Shown piece by piece: positions 1 to 5,599 of a stretch of DNA of 5,599 nucleotides. Under the pieces are notes generated by a model. It was not told where the DNA came from. It saw only the letters and a list, made by a program, of their open reading frames with translations, and did not search any database. This stretch comes from Verrucomicrobiales bacterium (GTDB taxonomy: Bacteria; Verrucomicrobiota; Verrucomicrobiia; Verrucomicrobiales; SLCJ01): assembly GCA_007125835.1 (NCBI GenBank), contig SLCJ01000112.1, forward strand, positions 1-5,599. Reading direction: 5' to 3'. Each line of letters starts with the position of its first letter. The first letter of the stretch is position 1. The translations under genes and the position numbers were made by a program.

Positions 1-1
1 G

Positions 2-613
2 TATGTGAAGACGCTCAAGCAGCGGTTTACGCAGTGGTTCAACGCGCGCAAGAACCGGGAGGGGACGCTGTGGGAGGGGCGTTTCCACAGTGTGATGCTG
101 GCGCACAACGAACGGGATGAGGGAGGCGAGGGCCTAGGTTTGCTGGCGCGCTTTGTGGCGGGCTATATTGATTTGAATCCGGTGCGTGCCAAGCTGGTTG
201 GGGAAGCCGGGCAGAGCGATTGGAGCGGGTATGGGGCGGCCTTGCGCGGAGATGCGGAGGGGATGCTGGGTCTGCGGGTTCTGTGGGGCGTCGGGCGCTG
301 TGGTGAGTTGGAGGATGCGGAGGTGTTGGAGGTGCACCGTGGAATGCTTGAGCGGGCTCGATTTCGGGACAAGTGCAAGGGTTCGGGGGAAGGCGCAGCA
401 CACGATTCAGGCGACGATTCCAGGGATGTCAGGGCATCCCGCGACAAACCGCAGGATGATCAGCATGACGGAAGGGATTTGGAGGCGGAAGAGGACAAAA
501 GTTGGTCTGCTGGGCTCGAATCGCGCCTCTTGTCGCAGATGGGCGAGCGGTGCCTCGACTTGACCAAAGGGAGGATTCTGGCGGGCCGATGGGTTCGATC
601 CCGAGCCGGGTGA
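2..613 (+). CDS. REP-associated tyrosine (Y1, IS200-like) transposase, 5'-truncated by window edge
   Basis: Partial gene. The reading frame is open to the left edge, and the GTG at position 5 is probably internal, because the family's N-terminal half with the HUH metal-binding motif is missing here. Visible family signatures, numbered from that GTG, are TLKQRFTQWFN (residues 3-13), GTLWEGRFHS (20-29) and YIDLNPVRAKLV (54-65), followed by DWSGYGAAL. In REP-associated transposases the tyrosine of the Y-x-x-x-NP-x-RA motif is the catalytic nucleophile that cuts single-stranded DNA, so Tyr54 (codon 164-166) is the likely one. Members act on REP-type palindromes or hairpins. The C-terminal part (about 125-168) is an acidic, low-complexity D/E/R-rich linker, and the protein ends at RSRAG without the basic tail I would expect from related proteins. 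The 3' end may therefore be decayed. The family call is secure; whether the gene is active is unknown. Confidence 0.85.
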   Translation, partial: YVKTLKQRFTQWFNARKNREGTLWEGRFHSVMLAHNERDEGGEGLGLLARFVAGYIDLNPVRAKLVGEAGQSDWSGYGAALRGDAEGMLGLRVLWGVGRCGELEDAEVLEVHRGMLERARFRDKCKGSGEGAAHDSGDDSRDVRASRDKPQDDQHDGRDLEAEEDKSWSAGLESRLLSQMGERCLDLTKGRILAGRWVRSRAG

Positions 614-730
614 GATTGCAGGGAGGGCGATCCATTGCCGACGGTGGGCACGCTTACGGTTCGGCAGTCCGCCGAGGCGTTTTCACGCACCCCGGCACAG
701 GCGTATACGTCCATGCATAGCCCCCATCTT

Positions 731-753
731 TTCCGGTTCAGGCAGAACCGGAA
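731..753. repeat. Perfect inverted repeat (9-bp stem, 5-nt loop), possible terminator or REP-like hairpin
   Basis: TTCCGGTTC at 731-739 is the exact reverse complement of GAACCGGAA at 745-753, with AGGCA as loop. It lies between the 3' end of the transposase gene (613) and the 3' end of the convergent secreted-protein gene (838). That position suits a bidirectional transcription terminator. Neither strand has a convincing run of T after the stem: the plus strand continues TCGTCCC, and the minus strand continues AAGATGG. A standard intrinsic terminator is therefore doubtful. The alternative is a hairpin recognised by the neighbouring REP-type transposase. The structure is certain; its function is not. 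Confidence 0.6.
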
Positions 754-837
754 TCGTCCCGAATGCCTTCCGATCCGAGCTGAGGAATGTGCATGCGGGA
801 CCGGGTGCCGGGCGCATCAGGACTGGGAAAGGGAGCT

Positions 838-3231
838 TCAGTCCGAGGCGTCGGCGACATCAGCTTCTTTACCCGTCAGGTGAAGATTTCTGCGGAAGGA
901 CTGCAGAACAAGTGCGTATGCGGGGTTGATCAAGTCATCTTGCCCCATGTAAGGAGCGCCCATGTGGGGCTGGGTGAAGCGAAGGCCGTAGCCCGGCTCC
1001 CAAGCCAGCGCGAACCACCACGCATACTCAGCCACAATCTCTCTGAAAATTTCCGGCCGGGCCGTCGCCAGAGAGACCAGACCCAGCGCGCCGCCCGGCT
1101 CGCCGTAGGCATGGCTGTTGCGTAGCCAGGGATGGCGCTCCCGCATAATGGCGGTAAGCGCATCGATCATTTCCTCCTGTTCTCCGCGCAGCGAGAGCGT
1201 CATCGCGAAAAATCCCGTGCGGAACCAGAACTCTCCGAGATCCTTGAATGAGGCATTGTAGCCCAACGCCCCATGTCCACCATCGGCAGGGTCCGACCAG
1301 GAATGCACCATGTAGTCCCACAAAAGCTCCATCAAACGCGAGGGTATTCCGCATCGGATGGCAAGGGCCTCGGCGGAGAGCATGTGCACGGCGGCGGCGG
1401 TCAGCGCCTTATCTCCATACGGAAGACCATTGGTTCCGTGGCCAAGCGCCGGCATGCCCCATGAGGAGGGGTGGCTGCCGTCATGGGCCCACTGCATCAT
1501 TGCCTCCAGCGGCTCGAGCACCCTTTCGTCCCCGGTCTGCAAATGCCACTCTGCAAGTAACTTGCCGGTGAAGCCCGCACTCCAGAATCCGAGATTGCCG
1601 TGATTTTCCGGTTCAGGAAAACGCTCAAGCAACCAATCGACTCCACGGCGCACCGCCTCGAGATTCTCCTCGCCTCCGGTGGCAAGCAATGCCAAGCCGG
1701 CCAACATCGTGCGTTTGCTGTCGCCCTCCCAGCTGCCATTGTCTCGCTGGCTGTCGAGGATGTGGGAAATCATATCCTCAAGCATGGCCGCCGCTTCGGG
1801 GTCCTCCTCGGGATCCAGCGTCGTAAACGGACGTGTGCGACCCAGGGCCAGGTCGAGGTCGAATTTTTCACCCTGGCGCAGGACATGCAATGTGAGATTC
1901 CTTCGTTCCTCTAAGAGCGCGGCCTCGATGGCGCGGCCGATGTTCGCCTCGTGGCTGTCGTGGAACCAATCCCAGCCGGCCGACAGATTGTTGATGCCCA
2001 GAGCGCGGCCGTCAATACCCACAAGCAGGTCCTCGGCTAGCAGACCTCCTTCTTCGGCCGCCGATCCCTCACGAACTGAGATGATGCGCAAAACGTCCTG
2101 CCGATGTTCCGTCTGAGCCTCGAATCCCAGCAGCCCGGCACGCAGAATATCCGGACCGGTTCCGCCATTGGAGCGCCCGAAATGCGTGCTCCCGCCCAGT
2201 TGCAGTCGCGCGGCGCGAGGAACTCCGACCACCACCGGCGGCGAATCCGCTGCCGCAGCCAGACGGATCAACGCACTTCCGTCCGCCACCTGGCCCCACT
2301 GTGCGGGCGAGAGTTCAAGGTGAATTTTCCTCTCCGCCCGAGCCGTCTCATCACCCGGTTCCCATTCAATTCCCGGTATTTCAAATTGCGCCAGGGCTCC
2401 GAAGCCTCCCACCGTGTTCTCGAGGAAAACACGCAGGCCCCGGGTCGTCACCGGCTCAAACTCCAAAGTGACCGGGGAGCGCAACCGACCGCCCTCGGCA
2501 ACGCGCCGCCATTCACCCCCTTCGTCCAGCGCCTCGATGTGGTATTGGTTGGGCGTGCCGTTGCCCCGGTCGCGCCTCGGCACCAGCCGCACACGGTCGA
2601 ACTCCATGGGCTCGGCCAGCACGAAACCAATCCAATGCGGCCCCTCGACCCGCGTAGGCGAATACAAGCTGTGCCAGATGGTATCCGGATTTCCATCGAA
2701 TGCCTGGATGCCCTGCGGTCTGGCACCCCCGTGAGCGGAGGAAACAATGGGCGTCCACCCGGCCACAGGCGCACGGCCACTTGGCACCTCCCCAGCCTCC
2801 GATGCCACCACCTCACCATCCTCTGCGTCCACCAACTGAAGTTCGACCTGCCCCGGATCACTTCCGTCACCCGCCGTTCCAAAAAGATCAAGGGTAACCA
2901 CCCCGCGCCACTCGGACTCCGTATTCACCTGCGCCTCAATCAAATCGGGCACTTCGACGCGGACGGCCGCCGACGCACCGGGTGACAGTTCGAGACCCGC
3001 CGCACCGGGCAGCCCGTGCCCGCGAATCTCGCCCTCCAATATCCAGGCTCCCCCACTGCGCGCCACGACCCCGGGCATCGCACCCTCAGGCGCGTTAATA
3101 CTGATGCGCTCGGCCATGAGCAGCGAGGGCAAAGCGGCAAACGCGGTTACAGCGGCGGGGATCAGCCGCGCCCGCGCCGCACGGCTCAAAGCGGATTGGC
3201 GTATCCCAGGGGAAGGTTCATTGAATTTCAT
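838..3231 (-). CDS. Secreted multidomain protein: F5/8C-like, PDZ-like and alpha/alpha-toroid (DUF6288-like) domains
   Basis: A 797-residue protein. The start (ATG at 3231-3229) gives a plausible signal peptide: an N-terminal region with several arginines, a hydrophobic stretch LIPAAVTAFAALPSLLMA (23-40), and likely cleavage after Ala40, so export is predicted. Residues about 160-288 look like an F5/8 type C (discoidin) domain, with the characteristic AFDGNPDTIWHS at 177-188 and a C-terminal strand pattern; such domains usually bind carbohydrate or surfaces. Residues about 360-465 resemble a PDZ domain (GLLGF, then VREGSAAEEGGLLAEDLLVGIDG at 386-408). Residues about 480-785 are helical repeats in the style of prenyltransferase/terpene-cyclase alpha/alpha toroids, for example DSQRDNGSWEGDSKRTMLAGLALLATGG at 493-520. 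This layout matches what I recall of DUF6288 proteins of Planctomycetes and Verrucomicrobia. I see no catalytic motif I can name, so the function is unknown; a role in extracellular or periplasmic polymer handling is a guess. No Shine-Dalgarno motif precedes the start. Confidence 0.85.
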   Translation of the reverse strand: MKFNEPSPGIRQSALSRAARARLIPAAVTAFAALPSLLMAERISINAPEGAMPGVVARSGGAWILEGEIRGHGLPGAAGLELSPGASAAVRVEVPDLIEAQVNTESEWRGVVTLDLFGTAGDGSDPGQVELQLVDAEDGEVVASEAGEVPSGRAPVAGWTPIVSSAHGGARPQGIQAFDGNPDTIWHSLYSPTRVEGPHWIGFVLAEPMEFDRVRLVPRRDRGNGTPNQYHIEALDEGGEWRRVAEGGRLRSPVTLEFEPVTTRGLRVFLENTVGGFGALAQFEIPGIEWEPGDETARAERKIHLELSPAQWGQVADGSALIRLAAAADSPPVVVGVPRAARLQLGGSTHFGRSNGGTGPDILRAGLLGFEAQTEHRQDVLRIISVREGSAAEEGGLLAEDLLVGIDGRALGINNLSAGWDWFHDSHEANIGRAIEAALLEERRNLTLHVLRQGEKFDLDLALGRTRPFTTLDPEEDPEAAAMLEDMISHILDSQRDNGSWEGDSKRTMLAGLALLATGGEENLEAVRRGVDWLLERFPEPENHGNLGFWSAGFTGKLLAEWHLQTGDERVLEPLEAMMQWAHDGSHPSSWGMPALGHGTNGLPYGDKALTAAAVHMLSAEALAIRCGIPSRLMELLWDYMVHSWSDPADGGHGALGYNASFKDLGEFWFRTGFFAMTLSLRGEQEEMIDALTAIMRERHPWLRNSHAYGEPGGALGLVSLATARPEIFREIVAEYAWWFALAWEPGYGLRFTQPHMGAPYMGQDDLINPAYALVLQSFRRNLHLTGKEADVADASD

Positions 3232-3598
3232 GATGGTGGGTGGATTGGTGGGGGAAAAATGCGGGGTGGCTCGTCAAAACGGCACCGCATCCCGACGTCA
3301 CACGGAGACGCGGCCGTCCGGCTCTTACGCTCAGCCTTCCCGCCGCATTTCACCCAAAGAACATGGCGTGTCAGGGGAACAGGAATGCCCGCGCGCGTTC
3401 GCTTGCCCGCCAAAGCACGGCCGCCCCGGAAAACCAAGCCATGTCCCCCGCTCTTTTTTCCCCTTGTCCCGCACCGGTTTCTCCTCGCAAAGTGCGGCTG
3501 CCTCGCGTATACTTTGCGCCCAGTTCACCCTCCCCCTGCTCGCCCGTTTGGCCGCTGCTTCGCAGTGCTCTGTCGGCACCTCGTCCACTTCACTGAAC
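3232..3598. other. Divergent intergenic region between the secreted-protein gene and ispH
   Basis: This 367-bp region must carry the promoters of both divergent genes. On the plus strand there is a TATACT box at 3508-3513, overlapped by an inverted repeat (separate entry). On the minus strand I found a TTGACG-like hexamer (complement of 3272-3277) but no acceptable -10 at normal spacing, so no promoter for the secreted-protein gene is called. An open frame runs through the region in phase with ispH, but it carries no recognisable protein similarity and also covers the N-terminal coding part of the opposite-strand gene. I read the region as non-coding. Confidence 0.6.
3486..3518 (+). promoter_or_regulatory. 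Putative ispH promoter -10 box within an 8-bp inverted repeat (possible operator)
   Basis: CGCAAAGT at 3486-3493 is the exact reverse complement of ACTTTGCG at 3511-3518, with 17 bases between. The hexamer TATACT (3508-3513, five of six matches to TATAAT) overlaps the right arm. The -35 position at 17-bp spacing (3485-3490, TCGCAA) is a poor match, so if this is a sigma-70 promoter it is weak or activator-dependent. Transcription would start near 3520, giving a leader of about 80 nt before the ispH ATG. The arm-to-arm symmetry could bind a dimeric regulator that blocks the -10 region. It could also be chance. Confidence 0.35.
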
Positions 3599-4870
3599 AT
3601 GACCACCCCCGCCCAATCCCCAACACGCAAGAAAAAACCGCGCCGCGTCAACGTGCGGCGCCCCGATGTGATGACCCTCGTCCAAGGCGAGGTCGAACGC
3701 CACTACCGCTCGTCTGTAGTCGAGCGAATCCGCGAATCAGGCGGCATCTACACCGTGGGCACCACCACCATCCGCCTCGCGAAGCAATTCGGCTTCTGCT
3801 ATGGCGTCGAACGCGCGATCGATCTCGCATACGCCTCGCGCCGCGTCTTCCCGGACAGCCGCATTTTTCTAATCGGCGAGATCATCCACAACCAGGAGGT
3901 AAACCACCAACTCGACAGGATGAACATCCGCAGCCTCGCCTGGCAGGAACTCACCGATGACTACGACCAGCTCACACCGGATGATGTGGTGATTGTCCCC
4001 GCTTTCGGCGCTCCCACCGAATTCATGGACAAGATCGAAGAGCGGGGATGCCAGGTGGTGGATACCACGTGCGGCGATGTGATGAGCGTCTGGCGCCGCG
4101 TCCGCACTTACGCCAAAGAGGGATTCACCTCGATCATTCACGGCAAGGCGGGCCACGAAGAAACCCGCGCCACCGCCTCGCGCGCGCTCGGCGACGACGG
4201 CAACGGTCACTACATCGTCATCCTCAACCCGGCCGAATGCGACCTTGTCTGCGATTTTATTCGCCACTCCGGCGACCCGAAGGCCTTCATGGAACGCTTC
4301 CAGAATGCGTGCTCGCCGGGATTCGACCCCAACGCTCACCTCAAGCGCATCGGCGTCGCCAACCAGACCACCATGCTCAAGTCCGAAACCGAAGAGCTAC
4401 AGCGGCGACTTCAGCAGGCCATCGTCGACCGCGACGGCCCCGAGGCCGCTGCCGATCATTTCCGGGTGTTCGACACCATCTGCGGGGCCACGCAAGAGCG
4501 GCAGGACGCGCTCTTCGACATGCTTAACCGCCCGATGGACCTGCTGCTCGTGGTCGGTGGATACAACAGCTCCAACACCAGCCACCTCGTGGAAATCGGT
4601 CAAGAACACCTGCCCTCCTTTTTCATCCGCAATGCCGATTGCCTTCGCTCGCTCGAGGAAATCGTCCATTTCGACCTGGATCGGAAAGAAGAGGTGCCCG
4701 CCTACACCAAAAAACTCGCGGGCGAAGGACCGATCGTGGTGGGCATCACCGCCGGAGCCTCCTGTCCCAACAACCTCATCGAGGCCACCATCCTCAAAGT
4801 CCTCGAACTGAGAGGCGAGGAAATTCCCGCCGACCTGCTCAAGGCCGCCGAACACAACGGAATCGCCTAA
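3599..4870 (+). CDS. ispH: 4-hydroxy-3-methylbut-2-enyl diphosphate reductase, long (plant/cyanobacterial) type
   Basis: A 423-residue cytoplasmic iron-sulfur enzyme. It catalyses the last step of the MEP (non-mevalonate) pathway, reducing HMBPP to isopentenyl and dimethylallyl diphosphate. The three cluster-ligand cysteines are present: Cys67 (FGFCYGVERA), Cys158 (DTTCGDV) and Cys295 (DTICGATQERQDA). Substrate-site residues are also visible: His97 (IIHN), His186 and Glu188 (AGHEET, equivalent to E. coli His124 and Glu126), NQTTM at 255-259, SSN at 324-326 and TAGAS at 384-388. The length, the roughly 65-residue N-terminal part before Cys67, and the insertion before NQTTM (about 205-254, including VCDFIRHSGD and GFDP) match the longer plant/cyanobacterial IspH form, not the shorter E. 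coli form. ATG 3599 is chosen because it gives the normal N-terminal length; the frame stays open further upstream without similarity. Met25 (3671) is a possible alternative start. The first 25 residues are rich in Lys and Arg. No Shine-Dalgarno motif is seen. Confidence 0.95.
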   Translation: MTTPAQSPTRKKKPRRVNVRRPDVMTLVQGEVERHYRSSVVERIRESGGIYTVGTTTIRLAKQFGFCYGVERAIDLAYASRRVFPDSRIFLIGEIIHNQEVNHQLDRMNIRSLAWQELTDDYDQLTPDDVVIVPAFGAPTEFMDKIEERGCQVVDTTCGDVMSVWRRVRTYAKEGFTSIIHGKAGHEETRATASRALGDDGNGHYIVILNPAECDLVCDFIRHSGDPKAFMERFQNACSPGFDPNAHLKRIGVANQTTMLKSETEELQRRLQQAIVDRDGPEAAADHFRVFDTICGATQERQDALFDMLNRPMDLLLVVGGYNSSNTSHLVEIGQEHLPSFFIRNADCLRSLEEIVHFDLDRKEEVPAYTKKLAGEGPIVVGITAGASCPNNLIEATILKVLELRGEEIPADLLKAAEHNGIA

Positions 4871-4925
4871 CCGCCACCCGGCAATGTAAACCCCCGTCCA
4901 GAGCTTCCCGGCAGCTGGGCAGCAC

Positions 4926-4945
4926 CCCCACCTCGCCCCACCTCG
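4926..4945. repeat. Tandem 10-bp duplication
   Basis: CCCCACCTCG occurs twice in direct tandem (4926-4935 and 4936-4945) in the 139-bp gap between ispH and the Whirly-like gene. It is probably a replication-slippage duplication. No function is evident, though a regulatory effect on the downstream gene cannot be excluded. Confidence 0.7.
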
Positions 4946-5009
4946 TAAGGCAGACAAGAAAGGGGAAAATCATCTTGCCACGGTCGGGCACTTGCCTCAT
5001 TGTGTTTCC

Positions 5010-5474
5010 ATGAACACACAACAAGACTCCGCCTCCACTTCCGCCGCCCGATCGCGCGAACACGCCATATACAAACCCAACAAGCGGGGATCCGGCGGCG
5101 TGGTCCGCTTCGAACTCAACCGCGCCAAGGAATGCATTTTCGTCGAAGCAGCCCGGCAAAGCGGCCCGAAGCAATTCGACTGGGAGCACAAGCTGATCAT
5201 GAAGTGGGGCATGGCCGACATTGGCGAGGCCCTCGCTGTGCTCGGTGGTCGCTCCCCCGCAGCCAAAATGTTCCACAAAACCGAGGGAGCCAACAGCACC
5301 TTTGAGTTGGCCAGCGGCAGCGACCCCGAACGGGCGCCATACAGGTTTTCCCTTTCCCGCCAGAATTCCGCATCCGGAGAAGTTCGCCGCATCAGTGTGC
5401 CACTCACCCACGCCGAAGCCGCCACACTCGAAACCCTGCTGCGCGCGGCGGTCGTGCGCCTCATGCGTTGGTAA
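5010..5474 (+). CDS. Whirly-like single-stranded nucleic-acid-binding protein (predicted)
   Basis: A 154-residue soluble protein with no signal peptide or membrane segment. I recognise it by pattern as similar to the plant Whirly fold, which binds single-stranded DNA. The fold has two copies of a beta-sheet followed by a helix. The parallels with plant Whirly proteins as I remember them are QFDW at 55-58 (plant QYDW), followed by a strand and ADIGEALAVL at 69-78 (plant TEIGTLVSL); FHK at 88-90 (plant FFHD); FSLSRQN at 113-119 (plant FNLSVQN); ISVPLTHAEAATLETLL at 128-144 (plant IYIPITKAEFAVL); and the terminal LMRW (plant LIGW). The plant KGKAAL DNA-contact motif is not conserved; YKPNKRGSGG (21-30) occupies its place. 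The first 18 residues are Ser/Ala/Gln-rich and probably disordered. ATG 5010 is preferred over the in-frame TTG at 4992. The gene lies 139 bp after ispH on the same strand, so cotranscription is possible. A weak TTGCCA (4975-4980)/CATTGT (4998-5003) pair would give an almost leaderless transcript. The gene itself is likely real; the fold assignment is from memory, and the function is inferred. Confidence 0.75.
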   Translation: MNTQQDSASTSAARSREHAIYKPNKRGSGGVVRFELNRAKECIFVEAARQSGPKQFDWEHKLIMKWGMADIGEALAVLGGRSPAAKMFHKTEGANSTFELASGSDPERAPYRFSLSRQNSASGEVRRISVPLTHAEAATLETLLRAAVVRLMRW

Positions 5475-5485
5475 GACAATGCCCA

Positions 5486-5599
5486 TCAACCGCCATCCCG
5501 CTCCACCATCCCATACAGGTGCATGACGTGTTGCAATAGCTCCTCACGGGAAAATTTGACGCTTGAATTGCAGCCCGAAAATATCCTAAAATTCGCAAA
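5486..5599 (-). CDS. C-terminal end of an unidentified convergent gene (partial)
   Basis: On the minus strand a frame is open from the right edge to a TGA (complement of 5486-5488) and encodes 37 residues. The last 20 or so (FSREELLQHVMHLYGMVERDGG) read like a natural amphipathic helical C-terminus. The stop lies 12 bp beyond the stop of the Whirly-like gene, which is the arrangement expected of convergent neighbours. One other minus-strand frame is also open, so the call rests on composition and placement. I do not recognise a family from this fragment. Confidence 0.4.
   Translation of the reverse strand, partial: FANFRIFSGCNSSVKFSREELLQHVMHLYGMVERDGG

Noticed and set aside
793..817. Weak nested hairpin (ATGCG...CGCAT around CCGG-GTG-CCGG) just past the secreted-protein stop
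   Set aside because: Short, interrupted stems and no following T-run; GC-rich DNA yields many such structures.
729..1617. A 14-bp identical stretch, TTTTCCGGTTCAGG, at 729-742 and 1604-1617
   Set aside because: The first copy is the left side of the hairpin and the second is inside the secreted-protein gene without the other arm. A shared 14-mer is mildly unlikely but possible by chance, and no further similarity flanks it.
2104..2985. Plus-strand open frame of 293 codons
   Set aside because: Antisense shadow of the secreted-protein gene in GC-rich DNA. Its translation is rich in Arg, Pro and His with no domain pattern, while the minus-strand protein has clear domains.
3104..3598. In-frame upstream extension of ispH (165 extra codons)
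   Set aside because: The translation resembles no protein, overlaps the coding start of the opposite-strand gene, and would make IspH far longer than its family; ATG 3599 gives the expected length.
3016..3960. Plus-strand open frame of 314 codons
   Set aside because: It overlaps two well-supported genes in a different frame and has a Pro/Arg-rich translation typical of out-of-frame GC-rich sequence.
4905..4925. Possible terminator after ispH
   Set aside because: Only a three- to four-base stem (CCC...GGG) with no T-run; not enough to call a terminator.
4397..4957. Minus-strand open frame of 186 codons opposite ispH
   Set aside because: It mirrors ispH codons on the opposite strand and has no independent similarity; ispH is unambiguous here.
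4839..5489. Minus-strand open frame of 216 codons opposite the Whirly-like gene
   Set aside because: The plus-strand product has ordered Whirly-like motifs; the minus-strand translation is Gly/Val/Ala-rich without a recognisable domain.
5563..5592. Promoter-like pair TTGAAT, 18 bp, TAAAAT on the plus strand
   Set aside because: The hexamers are decent (four and five of six matches), but they fall inside the probable minus-strand coding end and no plus-strand gene is visible before the window ends. It is not excluded if that coding call is wrong.

Overview
The window is GC-rich (roughly 60% or more by eye) bacterial chromosome. I infer a member of the PVC group, most likely Verrucomicrobiota (Opitutae-like). 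Three things point there: a REP-associated tyrosine transposase of the type common in those genomes, a secreted F5/8C-PDZ-toroid (DUF6288-like) protein typical of Planctomycetes and Verrucomicrobia, and a long plant/cyanobacterial-type IspH. This is inference from family distribution; no rRNA or other taxonomic marker is present. None of the three complete genes has a recognisable Shine-Dalgarno sequence.

Layout. (1) Positions 2-613 (+): the 3' part of a Y1/IS200-like REP-associated transposase whose N-terminal HUH region lies off the left edge. (2) 614-837: a short convergent intergenic gap with a perfect 9-bp-stem hairpin at 731-753. (3) 3231-838 (-): a 797-residue exported protein with a signal peptide, a discoidin-like domain, a PDZ-like domain and an alpha/alpha-toroid domain. 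(4) 3232-3598: a 367-bp divergent intergenic region with a TATACT -10-like box overlapped by an 8-bp inverted repeat. (5) 3599-4870 (+): ispH, the last enzyme of the MEP isoprenoid pathway, with all three cluster cysteines. (6) 5010-5474 (+): a 154-residue protein I read as a bacterial relative of the Whirly single-stranded nucleic-acid-binding fold. (7) 5486-5599 (-): the probable C-terminal end of a convergent gene entering from the right edge.

The genes do not form one pathway. ispH is housekeeping metabolism and could be cotranscribed with the Whirly-like gene 139 bp downstream. The secreted protein is divergent from ispH and functionally unrelated as far as can be seen. The transposase is the only mobile-DNA signal. 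The best candidate for something poorly described is the Whirly-like protein. The hairpin near the transposase and the palindrome over the putative ispH promoter are secondary.
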